Assembly (NCBI RefSeq): GCF_009729075.1
Contig: NZ_VTGY01000012.1
Span: forward strand, 186,001-250,000
Source of the DNA: Mycolicibacterium sp. CBMA 226
Lineage (GTDB): Bacteria > Actinomycetota > Actinomycetes > Mycobacteriales > Mycobacteriaceae
DNA: 64,000 bases
Direction: 5' to 3'
In this document: positions 48,041 to 57,400 of the stretch, in pieces
Position numbering within the stretch: position 1 is the stretch's first letter
Layout: every line of letters starts with the position of its first letter
Made by a program: the position numbers and the translations under genes
Notes under the pieces: generated by a model
The model's input: only the letters and a program-made list of their open reading frames with translations
Database searches by the model: none
Told to the model about the DNA's origin: nothing

Positions 48041-48046
48041 TAAGTT
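48041..48046 (+). promoter_or_regulatory. -10 box of the poly-Cys leader
   Basis: TAAGTT, 6 nt before the GTG of the leader ORF at 48053; the typical spacing of a leaderless mycobacterial promoter. Confidence 0.6.
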
Positions 48047-48052
48047 TCTTCA

Positions 48053-48127
48053 GTGATCATCAGTCAGGCATCCGGCGTCGCTGTGCGGCGTTCGTGTTGT
48101 TGTTGTCGCGCTTCGCGCTGCGCCTGA
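48053..48127 (+). CDS. leaderless poly-cysteine leader peptide (24 aa)
   Basis: A 24-codon ORF from GTG 48053 to TGA 48125-48127. It has four consecutive TGT Cys codons (48095-48106, RRSCCCCRAS) and a fifth Cys codon two before the stop codon. A TAAGTT box 6 nt upstream marks it as leaderless. Leaderless poly-Cys small ORFs are known in mycobacteria as cysteine sensors that attenuate downstream sulfur genes. This one precedes the ROK regulator and mshA, a mycothiol gene; Cys is a mycothiol substrate. Role here is inferred. Confidence 0.78.
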   Translation: MIISQASGVAVRRSCCCCRASRCA

Positions 48128-48147
48128 CTCACGACACGGATATCTTC

Positions 48148-48206
48148 GTCCTAGCTGTCGGCAGGTGTGGCCCCAGGACCCACCAGCCCGACTTCTTCCC
48201 TAGGAC
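48148..48206 (+). promoter_or_regulatory. hairpin sequestering the ROK gene ribosome site
   Basis: GTCCTAG (48148-48154) pairs with CTAGGAC (48200-48206), which contains the AGGA Shine-Dalgarno (48202-48205) 7 nt before ATG 48213. Inner pairs extend it: GTCGG (48157-48161) with CCGAC (48188-48192), and GGTG with CACC. It starts 20 nt after the leader ORF stop, so ribosome stalling on the Cys codons could change this fold. Confidence 0.65.
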
Positions 48207-48212
48207 ACCCAA

Positions 48213-49499
48213 ATGCCTGCTTCCGTTTCCACCGTTTCCACCCCCTCCGGCGTCCGTCCCGCCGTTCAGTCCAACGCCCACGCTAAGCGCACCCTCCTGG
48301 CCCGGCACCACATCGTCGCCCCGTCGCTCCGGGTTGCCGACGCCGCCGCCGGCTCGGTCTTCAGTGCTGCCCGGCTGCGCGGCCCCATCGCCCGGGACGT
48401 GATCGCGCAGGCCACCGGCCTGAGTATCGCGACGGTGAACCGCCAGGTCACGGCCCTGCTGGATGCCGGGATGCTGCGTGAGCGGGCCGACCTGGCCGTG
48501 GCCGGCGCGATCGGCCGCCCGCGCATTCCGGTCGAGGTGAACCACGAACCGTTCCTGACCCTGGGCCTGCACGTCGGCGCCCGCACCACCGCGATCGTGG
48601 CCACCGACCTGTTCGGCCGGACCCTCGACGTGGTGGAGACGCCCACGCCGCGCGGCGACCAGCACGCTGCGTTGGCCTCGCTGGCCGCCAGCGCGCAGCG
48701 CTACCTGAGCCGCTGGCACCGGCGCCGCCCGCTGTGGGTCGGCGTCGCCGCCGGTGGTGTCGTCGACAGCGCCACCGGTCACGTCGACCACCCGCGCCTC
48801 GGCTGGGTGGACGCGCCCGTCGGCCCGGTGCTGGCCCAGACGCTGGGGCTGCCGGTGTCGCTGGCGTCGCACGTCGACGCCATGGCCGGTGCCGAACTGC
48901 TGCTGGGTGCGCGGCGCGCGGCGGCGGCCGCGGAATCCTCCACCAGCCTGTATGTGTACGCCCGTGAGACCGTCGGCTACGCGTTGTCGATCGGCGGCAG
49001 GGTGCACTCGCCGGCCAGCGGCCCGGGCACCATCTCGGGACTGCCGGCGCAGTCGGAACTGCTCGGCGGCAGTGGCCGGCTCGAGTCCACTGTCAGCGAC
49101 GAGGCCGTGCTGGCCGCCGCCCGCAAGCAGCGGATCGTGCCGGCCGACGGACCGTCGTCGACCATCGCGGCGGTGTTGCGCGCCGCGCGGTCCGGCAACA
49201 CCGCGGCGGTCGAGCTGCTGGCCGAGCGGGCCCGCGTGCTCGGGTCCGCGGTGGCGCTGCTGCGCGACCTCCTCAACCCCGACGACCTGGTCGTCGGCGG
49301 CCAGGCCTTCTCCGAGTACCCCGAGGGACTGCCGCTGGTCGAGCAGGCCTTCGCGGAGCGAACGGTGTTGGGCGTCAGGGACATTCGCGTCACGACGTTT
49401 GGCAACCGAGTGCAGGAGGCCGGCGCCGGTGTGGTGTCCCTCGGCGGGCTGTACGCCGACCCGATCGGCGCCATGCGCCGCGCCCTGCGCGCGGCCTGA
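48213..49499 (+). CDS. ROK/NagC family regulator (Rv0485-like)
   Basis: A 428-aa ROK protein with an N-terminal winged helix (about 50-95: [23 protein letters not shown]) and two ROK sugar-kinase-like halves ([19 protein letters not shown] and later VGYALSIGG). The ATP and metal motifs of true kinases are weak, so it is a regulator. ATG 48213 has an AGGA site that is predicted to be hidden in a hairpin. It precedes mshA and probably shares its transcript. Confidence 0.9.
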   Translation: MPASVSTVSTPSGVRPAVQSNAHAKRTLLARHHIVAPSLRVADAAAGSVFSAARLRGPIARDVIAQATGLSIATVNRQVTALLDAGMLRERADLAVAGAIGRPRIPVEVNHEPFLTLGLHVGARTTAIVATDLFGRTLDVVETPTPRGDQHAALASLAASAQRYLSRWHRRRPLWVGVAAGGVVDSATGHVDHPRLGWVDAPVGPVLAQTLGLPVSLASHVDAMAGAELLLGARRAAAAAESSTSLYVYARETVGYALSIGGRVHSPASGPGTISGLPAQSELLGGSGRLESTVSDEAVLAAARKQRIVPADGPSSTIAAVLRAARSGNTAAVELLAERARVLGSAVALLRDLLNPDDLVVGGQAFSEYPEGLPLVEQAFAERTVLGVRDIRVTTFGNRVQEAGAGVVSLGGLYADPIGAMRRALRAA

Positions 49500-49504
49500 C
49501 TTTC

Positions 49505-49552
49505 CCGCGAGCGTTCGTGTCTGCACGTCGACACACCGTGTCAGCCGTGCAG
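49505..49552 (+). repeat. dispersed element family B, copy 1, with internal hairpin
   Basis: CCGCGAGCGTTCGTGTCTGC (49505-49524) and the following 16 bp match the copy at 62094-62129. A hairpin is nested inside: CTGCACG (49521-49527) with CGTGCAG (49546-49552) and GACAC with GTGTC. It lies between the ROK gene and mshA and may attenuate read-through. Confidence 0.65.
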
Positions 49553-49572
49553 TTCGCGGTCGTTCGCGCGCG

Positions 49573-50922
49573 GTGAGCACCCCCGAAACGCCCAGCTCGG
49601 ACCACCGGGCGGAAGGCGGCCGACGCCACGGTGTAAGGATGGAGGGCGTGCGTGTCGCCGTCCTGTCGGTCCATACCTCGCCGCTGGCCCAGCCGGGCAC
49701 CGGCGATGCGGGCGGTATGAACGTCTACGTCCTGCAGAGTGCACTCGAACTGGCCCGCCGCGGCGTCGAGGTCGAGATCTTCACCCGGGCCACGTCGTCG
49801 ACCGACGCCCCGGTGGTTCGGGTGGCGCCCGGCGTGCTGGTGCGCAACATCGTCGCCGGCCCGTTCGAGGGCCTGGACAAGTACGATCTGCCGACGCAGC
49901 TGTGCGCCTTCACCGCGGGCGTCCTGCGCGTCGAGGCGAACCACGAGCCGGGGTACTACGACATCGTGCATTCGCACTACTGGCTCTCCGGGCAGGTGGG
50001 CTGGCTGGCCTCGGACCGGTGGGCGGTGCCCCTCGTGCATACGGCGCACACCTGGGCCGCCGTGAAGAACCTCTCGCTGGCCGAGGGCGACACCCCCGAA
50101 CCGGCACTGCGCGCGGTGGGCGAACAGCAGGTGGTCGACGCCGCCGACCGGCTCATCGTGAACACCGAAGACGAAGCGCAGCAACTGGTTTCGCTACACC
50201 ACGCCGACCCGGCCCGCATCGACGTGGCATATCCCGGCGTCGACCTGGCGACCTTCACACCGGGAAGCAAGGCCGAAGCCCGTGCGGCACTGGGCCTTTC
50301 ACCTGATCAGCAGGTGGTGGCGTTCGTCGGCCGCATCCAGCCCCTCAAGGCGCCCGACGTCCTGTTGCGCGCGGCGGCCAAGCTGCCCGACGTGCGGGTC
50401 GTCGTCGCCGGTGGTCCGTCGGGCAGTGGTCTGGCGGTACCCGACGGCCTGGTTTCCCTGGCCGACGAATTGGGTATCACCGACCGCGTGACGTTCCTGC
50501 CCCCACAGTCCCGCGAACAGCTGGTGAATGTCTACCGTGCCGCGGATCTCGTTGCGGTGCCGAGCTATTCGGAGTCCTTCGGGCTGGTCGCGGTCGAGGC
50601 GCAGGCCTGCGGGACGCCGGTGGTGGCCGCCGCGGTCGGTGGGCTGCCGGTCGCGGTGCGCGACGGCGTGAGCGGCGTCCTGGTCGACGGCCACGATCCG
50701 GTCGACTGGGCCAACGCCATCGGGCGGACGCTGGAACTGGGACCGGAGTCGTTGGCGCAGGGCGCTTTACAGCACGCCGCGACCTTCTCGTGGGCACACA
50801 CCGTCGACGCGCTGCTGGCGGGGTACACGCGGGCGATCGCCGACTATCGGGGTCGCCGGCCCCGGCGCGACGCGGCACGTCGCAGCCGCCGATTCACCAT
50901 CCGCCGGGGAGTACGCGCGTGA
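49573..50922 (+). CDS. mshA: D-inositol-3-phosphate glycosyltransferase MshA
   Basis: A GT4 glycosyltransferase that joins UDP-GlcNAc and inositol 3-phosphate, the first step of mycothiol synthesis. Motifs are [46 protein letters not shown] and [22 protein letters not shown] 49573 gives 449 aa; ATG 49639 (427 aa) is a possible alternative, with the conserved core beginning just after it. The 3' end overlaps the YbjN gene by 4 bp. Confidence 0.96.
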   Translation: MSTPETPSSDHRAEGGRRHGVRMEGVRVAVLSVHTSPLAQPGTGDAGGMNVYVLQSALELARRGVEVEIFTRATSSTDAPVVRVAPGVLVRNIVAGPFEGLDKYDLPTQLCAFTAGVLRVEANHEPGYYDIVHSHYWLSGQVGWLASDRWAVPLVHTAHTWAAVKNLSLAEGDTPEPALRAVGEQQVVDAADRLIVNTEDEAQQLVSLHHADPARIDVAYPGVDLATFTPGSKAEARAALGLSPDQQVVAFVGRIQPLKAPDVLLRAAAKLPDVRVVVAGGPSGSGLAVPDGLVSLADELGITDRVTFLPPQSREQLVNVYRAADLVAVPSYSESFGLVAVEAQACGTPVVAAAVGGLPVAVRDGVSGVLVDGHDPVDWANAIGRTLELGPESLAQGALQHAATFSWAHTVDALLAGYTRAIADYRGRRPRRDAARRSRRFTIRRGVRA

Positions 50923-51425
50923 CGACCTCGGCGACGGTGACCCAGCTGATCGAAGACACCCTGCGCGACCATGAACTCGACTTCTCCCACCACGACGGGG
51001 GAGTGGGCGGGCGGCCCGGGATCGTGGTGGCGCTGCCCGGCGAGCGCCGGCTGATCACCAACACGCTGCTGAGCGTCGGCGAACACGGCGTGCGCTTGGA
51101 GGCATTCGTCTGCCGCAAGCCCGACGAGAATTTCGAGGGCGTCTACAGGTACCTCCTGCGCCGCAACCGGCGGCTGTACGGCATGGCGTACACGCTGGAC
51201 AACATCGGCGACATCTACCTGGTGGGCCGGATGGCGCTGCACGCGGTGACCCCCGACGAGATCGACCGGCTGATGGGCCAGGTGATCGAGGCCGTCGACT
51301 TCGACTTCAACACCCTGCTCGAGCTGGGCTTCCGCTCGTCGATCGAGAAAGAGTGGAAGTGGCGACTGTCCCGCGGTGAGTCGCTGAAGAACTTGAAGGC
51401 GTTCGAGCACCTACGGCCTGACTAG
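50919..51425 (+). CDS. YbjN domain protein (Rv0487-like)
   Basis: A 168-aa protein of the YbjN/type III chaperone-like fold. GTG 50919 overlaps the mshA stop (GTGA), so it is translationally coupled. Sequence landmarks are [21 protein letters not shown] and a C-terminal [16 protein letters not shown]. It may help fold or regulate a partner; no partner is known to me. A hairpin follows. Confidence 0.88.
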   Translation: MTTSATVTQLIEDTLRDHELDFSHHDGGVGGRPGIVVALPGERRLITNTLLSVGEHGVRLEAFVCRKPDENFEGVYRYLLRRNRRLYGMAYTLDNIGDIYLVGRMALHAVTPDEIDRLMGQVIEAVDFDFNTLLELGFRSSIEKEWKWRLSRGESLKNLKAFEHLRPD

Positions 51426-51435
51426 GGGTTTCTGT

Positions 51436-51500
51436 CGCCGAAAGTGGGCGAAATGGCCGACAAATCGGCTACTTCACGGCCATTTCGCCCACTCTCGGCG
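51436..51500. terminator. long hairpin between the mshA operon and gpm1
   Basis: Arms 51436-51459 and 51477-51500 pair over 24 bp with one mismatch (core GTGGGCGAAATGGCCG), loop 17 nt, no T-tract. It should end the mshA-ybjN transcript. Confidence 0.78.
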
Positions 51501-51551
51501 GTGGAGCAGCCAGGACGAGAGCCAAAAACCCGCACGTGAGAAGATCAGCCG

Positions 51552-52295
51552 ATGCCGACCTTGATCCTGCTGCGCCACGGCGAGAGCCAGTGGAACGAGA
51601 AGAACCTGTTCACCGGTTGGGTCGACGTCGACCTCACTGACAAGGGCCGGGCCGAGGCCGTCCGCGGTGGCCAGCTGCTGGTCGAGCAGGGTGTGCTGCC
51701 GGACGTGCTGTACACGTCGCTGCTGCGCCGGGCGATCAACACCGCCAACCTGGCGCTGGACGCCGCCGACCGCCACTGGATTCCCGTCCACCGCGACTGG
51801 CGTCTCAACGAGCGCCACTACGGCGCGCTGCAGGGCCTCGACAAGGCCGAGACGCTGGCCAAGTACGGCGAGGACCAGTTCATGTCGTGGCGCCGCAGCT
51901 ACGACACCCCGCCGCCCCCGATCGAGAAGGGCAGCACCTACAGCCAGGACAGCGACCCGCGGTACGCCGGCATCGACGCACCGCTGACCGAATGCCTCGC
52001 CGACGTCGTCAAGCGGTTCGTGCCGTACTTCGAGGACACCATCGCGCCCGACCTGCGGGCCGGTAAGACCGTCCTGATCGCCGCGCACGGCAACTCGCTG
52101 CGCGCTCTGGTGAAGTACCTGGACGGCATGTCCGACGACGAGATCACGGGTTTGAACATCCCGACGGGCATCCCGCTGAAGTACGAACTGGACGAAAATC
52201 TGAAGCCGACGGTGCCCGGTGGCGAGTACCTGGACCCCGAAGCAGCCGCCGCGGGAGCCGCCGCTGTCGCCGCACAGGGCGCCAAGAAGCACTGA
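51552..52295 (+). CDS. gpm1: 2,3-bisphosphoglycerate-dependent phosphoglycerate mutase
   Basis: A 247-aa dPGM that interconverts 3- and 2-phosphoglycerate in glycolysis. The phosphohistidine motif RHGES is at 8-12 (His9); other sites are [20 protein letters not shown] and [14 protein letters not shown]. The C-terminus has an Ala-rich extension. It starts at ATG 51552 and precedes senX3 by 123 bp, as in M. tuberculosis. Confidence 0.97.
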   Translation: MPTLILLRHGESQWNEKNLFTGWVDVDLTDKGRAEAVRGGQLLVEQGVLPDVLYTSLLRRAINTANLALDAADRHWIPVHRDWRLNERHYGALQGLDKAETLAKYGEDQFMSWRRSYDTPPPPIEKGSTYSQDSDPRYAGIDAPLTECLADVVKRFVPYFEDTIAPDLRAGKTVLIAAHGNSLRALVKYLDGMSDDEITGLNIPTGIPLKYELDENLKPTVPGGEYLDPEAAAAGAAAVAAQGAKKH

Positions 52296-52309
52296 CGCCG
52301 CGAACGGCC

Positions 52310-52329
52310 GGTGAACACGGGTTAACGCC
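52310..52329. promoter_or_regulatory. candidate RegX3 site upstream of senX3
   Basis: GGTGAAC, four bases, GTTAACG forms an imperfect inverted repeat close to known RegX3/PhoP-type sites; a single GTTCACC follows at 52393-52399. It lies 90 bp upstream of senX3 and fits autoregulation. Confidence 0.5.
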
Positions 52330-52406
52330 AGTCAAACACCTGGATTTGTCCGTGTGACTTGTACCGTTCTGGCCGCACGTTGCTGGGATGACGTTCACCT
52401 GATGCG

Positions 52407-52412
52407 TACGAT
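52407..52412 (+). promoter_or_regulatory. senX3 -10 box, leaderless
   Basis: TACGAT lies exactly 6 nt before GTG 52419, marking a leaderless start. Confidence 0.6.
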
Positions 52413-52418
52413 TTGCCC

Positions 52419-53636
52419 GTGAGCTTGTCGTCCGCGCTGCCTCTGGTGGCCGTCACGGCGCTGCTCGCGTTGGCTGTGGGTATCGCGGTCGGCTTGCGGT
52501 GGGCACCGCGGCTGAACGAGCGCCGCGAGCGCCGCACCGCGGAGCAGTCCGGCCTCACGGTGTCCGAGATGTTCGCCCACATCGTGTCGATGTCACCGCT
52601 GGGGATGGCGGTGGTCGACACCTACCGCGACGTCGTCTACACCAACGGCCTGGCCAAGGACCTCGGCCTGGTGCGTGACCGCCTGCTCGACGACCGGGCC
52701 TGGGAGGCCGCGCAGCGGACCCTGGCGACCGGCGACGACGTCAAATTCGACCTGTCCCCGGCCAAACGGGCCAACCCGGGCCGCTCCCGGCTCGCGGTGC
52801 GCGGCCTCGCGCGCCGGCTGACCGAGGAGGATGGCCGCTTCGCGGTGGTCTATGTCAACGACCAGTCCGAGCAGGCCCGCATGGAGGCCAGCCGCCGTGA
52901 CTTCGTCGCCAACGTCAGTCACGAGCTGAAGACGCCGGTCGGTGCCATGGGGCTGCTGGCCGAGGCGCTGCTGGCGTCGTCGGAGGACCAGGAGATGGTC
53001 AACCGGTTCGCCGAGAAGATCGTCACCGAGTCCAATCGCCTGGCCAACATGGTCGGTGAGCTGATCGAGCTGTCCCGGCTGCAGGGGGCCGAGCCGCTGC
53101 CGCACCTGGATGCAGTGGACGTGGATTCCGTTGTCGCCGAAGTGGTTTCCCGCCACAAGGTGGCCGCCGACAACGCCGACATCGCGATCACCACCGACGC
53201 GCCCCGCGGTTACCAGGTGCTGGGCAGCGAAACCTTGCTCGCGACCGCGCTCGCGAACCTGGTGTCCAACGCGATCTCCTACTCGCCCAAGGGTTCCCAG
53301 GTGTCGATCAGCCGGCGCCGATACGGCGACAACATCGAGATCGCGGTGACCGACCGCGGCATCGGAATCGAAAAAGCCGACCAGGAACGGGTTTTCGAAC
53401 GATTCTTCCGCGTCGACAAGGCGCGGTCCCGGGCCACCGGCGGCACCGGGCTGGGGTTGGCCATCGTCAAGCATGTGGCGGCCAACCACAACGGAACCAT
53501 CCGGCTGTGGAGTCAGCCGGGAACCGGATCGACGTTCACACTGTCGATTCCGGCCTATCTCGACTCGGACGACGCAGATGTCGACGGGGGAGACGACCAC
53601 TCATTGCCATCACAAGGAGGGCGACAGAACCAATGA
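52419..53636 (+). CDS. senX3: phosphate-responsive sensor histidine kinase SenX3
   Basis: A 405-aa membrane sensor kinase. It has a N-terminal hydrophobic segment (about 5-26), a PAS-like region, the H-box [12 protein letters not shown] with phospho-acceptor His168, then N, G1 (DRGIGI), F and G2 (GGTGLGL) boxes of the ATPase domain. It controls RegX3 in response to phosphate via the Pst system. GTG 52419 has a leaderless box. Its stop overlaps the regX3 ATG. Confidence 0.96.
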   Translation: MSLSSALPLVAVTALLALAVGIAVGLRWAPRLNERRERRTAEQSGLTVSEMFAHIVSMSPLGMAVVDTYRDVVYTNGLAKDLGLVRDRLLDDRAWEAAQRTLATGDDVKFDLSPAKRANPGRSRLAVRGLARRLTEEDGRFAVVYVNDQSEQARMEASRRDFVANVSHELKTPVGAMGLLAEALLASSEDQEMVNRFAEKIVTESNRLANMVGELIELSRLQGAEPLPHLDAVDVDSVVAEVVSRHKVAADNADIAITTDAPRGYQVLGSETLLATALANLVSNAISYSPKGSQVSISRRRYGDNIEIAVTDRGIGIEKADQERVFERFFRVDKARSRATGGTGLGLAIVKHVAANHNGTIRLWSQPGTGSTFTLSIPAYLDSDDADVDGGDDHSLPSQGGRQNQ

Positions 53637-54319
53637 CCAGCGTGCTGATCGTGGAGGACGAAGAGTCCCTGGCCGATCCCTTGGCGTTCCTGCTGCGCAA
53701 GGAAGGTTTCGAAGCCACCGTCGTGACCGATGGTCCGTCGGCGTTGGCCGAATTCGACCGGGCGGGGGCCGACATCGTGCTCCTGGACCTGATGCTGCCC
53801 GGCATGAGCGGCACTGACGTCTGTAAGCAGCTCCGCTCCCGGTCCGGCGTCCCGGTCATCATGGTGACTGCGCGCGACAGCGAGATCGACAAGGTCGTCG
53901 GCCTGGAACTCGGCGCCGACGACTACGTCACCAAGCCGTACTCGGCCCGTGAGCTCATCGCGCGTATCCGGGCCGTGCTGCGCCGCGGCGGCGAGTCCGA
54001 CGACGTCGTGGGCGCCGACGGGGTGCTGGAGGCCGGACCGGTCCGCATGGACGTCGAGCGGCACATCGTGTCGGTCAACGGCGACGCCATCACCTTGCCG
54101 CTCAAGGAGTTCGACCTGCTCGAGTACCTGATGCGCAACAGTGGGCGCGTGCTGACGCGTGGCCAGTTGATCGACCGGGTGTGGGGCGCCGACTACGTCG
54201 GTGACACCAAGACCCTGGACGTCCACGTGAAGCGGCTGCGGTCCAAGATCGAGGCCGACCCGGCCAACCCGGTGCACCTCGTCACCGTTCGCGGGCTGGG
54301 CTACAAGCTGGAGGGCTAG
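53633..54319 (+). CDS. regX3: response regulator RegX3
   Basis: A 228-aa OmpR/PhoB-type regulator: receiver domain with Asp52 (phosphorylation) and Lys101, then a C-terminal winged helix (about 130-228: [40 protein letters not shown]). It activates phosphate-starvation genes. ATG 53633 overlaps the senX3 stop (ATGA). In M. tuberculosis a spacer with MIRU repeats lies here; none is present in this strain. Confidence 0.97.
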   Translation: MTSVLIVEDEESLADPLAFLLRKEGFEATVVTDGPSALAEFDRAGADIVLLDLMLPGMSGTDVCKQLRSRSGVPVIMVTARDSEIDKVVGLELGADDYVTKPYSARELIARIRAVLRRGGESDDVVGADGVLEAGPVRMDVERHIVSVNGDAITLPLKEFDLLEYLMRNSGRVLTRGQLIDRVWGADYVGDTKTLDVHVKRLRSKIEADPANPVHLVTVRGLGYKLEG

Positions 54320-54326
54320 TTCCCCT

Positions 54327-54388
54327 CGCGAACAGACACGAGTACCCCCAGATTCATCGAAATTTGGGGGTACTCACGTCTGCTCGCG
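54327..54388. terminator. long hairpin after regX3
   Basis: Imperfect arms around 54327-54354 and 54361-54388 (GAGTACCCCCA core, CGCGA at the base) pair with four mismatches. It separates convergent genes and shares CGCGAGC and GTCTGC words with dispersed family B. Confidence 0.7.
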
Positions 54389-54389
54389 G

Positions 54390-55199
54390 TCACTTCTTTG
54401 CAGCCTCGGTAGCCGGGTGGACGGCGATGAGCCCCAGCCCGGCCCGGCGCTTGCACAGGGCGGCCAGCTCGGCGTACACCTTGGCGCCCAGCAGTTCGGT
54501 CAGCTCGGGTCCGTAGGACTCCCAGACGGCCTTGGCGCCGACGTGCGCGGCCGGGTCGCCGGTGCAGTACCAGACGAGGTCGTGGCCGCCCTCGCCCCAG
54601 CCGCGCCGGTCGTACTCGGTGACGACGGTCCGCAGGATCTCCGTGCCGTCCGGCCGCGTCACCCAGTCCTGGGTCCGGCGGATCGGCAGCTGCCAGCAGA
54701 CCTCGGGCTTCATGGTCAGCGGCTCGACGCCGAGCTTGAGCGCCTTGCTGTGCAGCGCGCAGCCGACACCGCCGGCGAAACCCGGGCGGTTCAGGAAGAT
54801 GCACGCGCCCTTGTATTTGCGGGTCCGCAGGTTGGGCTTGTCGTCGTACTCGTCCATCTCGAGGTAGCCCTTGCGGCCCAGGCCCTTCTCGCGGAACTGC
54901 CAGTCCTCGTCGGTCAGCAGCTTGACGGACTCCTCGAGTTGCGCGACGTCGTCGTCATCGGCCATGAAGGCGCCATGGCTGCAGCAGCCGTCGTCGGGCC
55001 GTCCCTCGACGGTGCCCTGGCATGCCGGCGTCCCGAAGACGCACGTCCACTTCGACAGCAGCCACGTCAGGTCCGCGGCGATCAGATGCTCCGGATTGTC
55101 GGGATCGAAGAACTCCACCCACTCACGGGCAAAGTCCAGCCCCACCTCGTGGGAGCCGGCCTTGCGAGGCTCACCGGCGCTGATCTGTGATGCGGTCAC
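54390..55199 (-). CDS. conserved protein with Cys-rich motif (Rv0495c-like)
   Basis: A 269-aa protein. A Cys cluster stands out (Cys53, Cys60, Cys72, Cys73 in CVFGTPAC and GCCSHGAF), with other Cys residues at [20 protein letters not shown] and EVCWQL. This pattern suggests metal or Fe-S binding. GTG 55199 is chosen as start because residues upstream are not conserved-looking. It diverges from ppx with 34 bp between. The function is not established here. Confidence 0.82.
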   Translation of the reverse strand: MTASQISAGEPRKAGSHEVGLDFAREWVEFFDPDNPEHLIAADLTWLLSKWTCVFGTPACQGTVEGRPDDGCCSHGAFMADDDDVAQLEESVKLLTDEDWQFREKGLGRKGYLEMDEYDDKPNLRTRKYKGACIFLNRPGFAGGVGCALHSKALKLGVEPLTMKPEVCWQLPIRRTQDWVTRPDGTEILRTVVTEYDRRGWGEGGHDLVWYCTGDPAAHVGAKAVWESYGPELTELLGAKVYAELAALCKRRAGLGLIAVHPATEAAKK

Positions 55200-55233
55200 A
55201 GCACGCAACCGTAGACCCGTTACCGTGGTTTCC

Positions 55234-56220
55234 GTGCGATTGGGCGTCCTCGACGTGGGCAGTAACACCGTTCATCTGTTGGTAGTCGACGCGCGCCGTG
55301 GCGGGCACCCGACGCCGATGAGTTCGACCAAGGCCTCACTGCGCCTGGCCGAGGCCATCGACGACACCGGCAAATTGACCCGCAAGGGCGCCGACAGCCT
55401 GGTCGCGACCGTCGACGAGTTCGCCAAGATCGCCACCAGTTCGGGTTGCGCGGAGTTCATGGCGTTCGCCACATCTGCGGTCCGCGACGCCACCAACTCC
55501 GAGGCGGTGCTGGCGCGGGTCCGGGCCGAGACCGGCGTGCAGCTGCAGGTCCTGTCCGGGGTCGACGAATCCCGGCTCACGTTCCTGGCGGTGCGCCGCT
55601 GGTACGGCTGGAGCGCGGGCCGCATCATCAACCTCGACATCGGCGGGGGATCGCTGGAACTGTCGGGTGGCATCGACGAGGAACCCGACGTCGCGCTGTC
55701 GATGCCGCTGGGTGCGGGCCGATTGACGCGCGAATGGCTGCAGGAGGACCCGCCCGGCCGGCGACGTGTCGCCGTGCTGCGCGACTGGCTCGACAACGAG
55801 ATCTCCAGCCCGGCGGCCAAGGTCCTGGCGGCGGGGACGCCCGAGCTGGCGGTCGCGACATCGAAGACGTTCCGCTCGCTGGCCCGGCTGACGGGTGCGG
55901 CACCGTCGGGCGCGGGGCCGCGCGTGAAGCGCACACTGACCGCCGCCGGCCTCAGACAGCTCATATCTTTCATCTCTAGGATGACCACGGCCGACAGAGC
56001 CGAGCTGGAAGGGGTGAGTGCCGACCGCGCGCCACAGATCGTGGCCGGTGCGTTGGTGGCCGAGGCGACCATGCGAGCGCTGTCGCTCGACTCCGTGGAC
56101 ATCTGCCCGTGGGCGTTGCGGGAGGGGGTTATTCTGCGGAAACTCGACAGTGAAGCCGATGGAACCGACTTGGTGGAAACGTTCGCGGGCTTAGCTCCCG
56201 CCAAAGGCGAGACACGATGA
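55234..56220 (+). CDS. ppx: exopolyphosphatase / guanosine pentaphosphate phosphohydrolase
   Basis: A 328-aa Ppx/GppA protein of the ASKHA fold. The phosphate loop is [13 protein letters not shown] and the second motif [14 protein letters not shown]; the conserved catalytic Glu region is around [13 protein letters not shown]. It hydrolyses polyphosphate from its ends. The single-domain length fits actinobacterial Ppx1. GTG 55234 lies 7 nt after TACCGT. It overlaps the next gene by 4 bp (ATGA). Confidence 0.92.
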   Translation: MRLGVLDVGSNTVHLLVVDARRGGHPTPMSSTKASLRLAEAIDDTGKLTRKGADSLVATVDEFAKIATSSGCAEFMAFATSAVRDATNSEAVLARVRAETGVQLQVLSGVDESRLTFLAVRRWYGWSAGRIINLDIGGGSLELSGGIDEEPDVALSMPLGAGRLTREWLQEDPPGRRRVAVLRDWLDNEISSPAAKVLAAGTPELAVATSKTFRSLARLTGAAPSGAGPRVKRTLTAAGLRQLISFISRMTTADRAELEGVSADRAPQIVAGALVAEATMRALSLDSVDICPWALREGVILRKLDSEADGTDLVETFAGLAPAKGETR

Positions 56221-57389
56221 CAGATTCAGACGACTTCTCTGCGACGCGGCCGATCTCGGTCGCCGAGCTGCTGGCCAAGAACGGCACCATCGGTGCGCCG
56301 CCGGTCGGTGGCCGCCGGCGCCGGCGGCGGGGGAACAGCGACGCGGTGACCGTCGCCGAACTGACCGGCGAAATCCCGATCATCCGGCCCGACACGCTGC
56401 ACGCAGAGCCGGCTTCGGCCCCGGCGGAAACCGCGCCCGAGCCCGTCGCCGAGCCCGAGCCCGAGCCCCAGGCTGTCGCCGAGCCGGCAGCCCCGGAGGC
56501 TCCGGCCGAGCATGTGCCCGCCGCTGTCGAGAATGAGATTCCGTCCGCGGCCGACGAGATGGCGCCCGACGACACCGGAGCCCACTACGTCGTCGACGAG
56601 GAGATCCTCCACACCGACATCGTCGAGCCCGCACCCGCGGACGCCGCAACCGATGACTACGAGGACCATCTGCGCCGTCGCGACGCCGAGGCCGACCCGG
56701 TGGAGTTCGTGGCCCCGGCGCGTAAGCCCGCTTTCCGGTGGTCGTTCAAGCCGGTGCGCGGCGCCGAGGAGATGAGCCCCGACCTGGCCGACGAGGACGT
56801 GCCGGCCGACGCGCACATCGACGATGATCTGCTGGCGCTCAAGGACGCGGAGCCCGTCGCCAAGCTCGATACCGGGGTCATCCCCGTCGTCGACGACACC
56901 GCGGCCGTCGAGGTTCCGGAATCAACCGCCGGCCTCGCCGAGGTGGCCCCGGCGCGCCCGACGTCGCGAGAAGACCGCAGCGCGCGGTACGACGCCCTGT
57001 TCAGTGGCTTCGCGGCGGACGAGGACACGCGCCGCGAGGAGTTGGTCGCCGACCATGGCGAGCGCGACCAAGCTGTCCTGGACGAAGCCGACCACGACGA
57101 AGCCGACCACGAGCACGCGGCGTCCGGTTCCGGGCTGAAGCGCGGCGCGTGGGTCGTCGGGCAGAGTCTGCTGGCCGTGGCGTTCGGTGCCGGTATGTTC
57201 TTCGCGTTCGACCAGTTGTGGCGCTGGAACCAGATCGTGGCGCTGATGCTGTCGATGCTGGTGATCCTCGGGCTGGTCGCCGGCATCCGGGTGATCCGGA
57301 AGGATCACGACCTGGCCAGTACGCTGATCGCGATTCTGGTCGGCGGCCTGGTTACCTTCGGGCCTCTGGCACTGCTCTACTCAGCCTGA
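56217..57389 (+). CDS. conserved acidic membrane protein (Rv0497-like)
   Basis: A 390-aa protein. The N-terminal 300 residues are acidic and Pro/Ala/Glu-rich (low complexity) with a short basic patch RRRRRRG near 33. The C-terminal 90 residues carry two or three membrane spans (LLAVAFGAGMFFAFDQLW, then IVALMLSMLVILGLVAGI). It is coupled to ppx by ATGA. It may be a topological regulator of the membrane, but I do not recognise a function. Confidence 0.83.
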   Translation: MTDSDDFSATRPISVAELLAKNGTIGAPPVGGRRRRRRGNSDAVTVAELTGEIPIIRPDTLHAEPASAPAETAPEPVAEPEPEPQAVAEPAAPEAPAEHVPAAVENEIPSAADEMAPDDTGAHYVVDEEILHTDIVEPAPADAATDDYEDHLRRRDAEADPVEFVAPARKPAFRWSFKPVRGAEEMSPDLADEDVPADAHIDDDLLALKDAEPVAKLDTGVIPVVDDTAAVEVPESTAGLAEVAPARPTSREDRSARYDALFSGFAADEDTRREELVADHGERDQAVLDEADHDEADHEHAASGSGLKRGAWVVGQSLLAVAFGAGMFFAFDQLWRWNQIVALMLSMLVILGLVAGIRVIRKDHDLASTLIAILVGGLVTFGPLALLYSA

Positions 57390-57400
57390 ACCGGAGGCCT

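Noticed and set aside
48754..49572. N-terminal extension of mshA across the ROK gene
   Set aside because: The frame stays open through the ROK gene by chance; the real ROK frame is well supported and MshA begins near 49573-49639.
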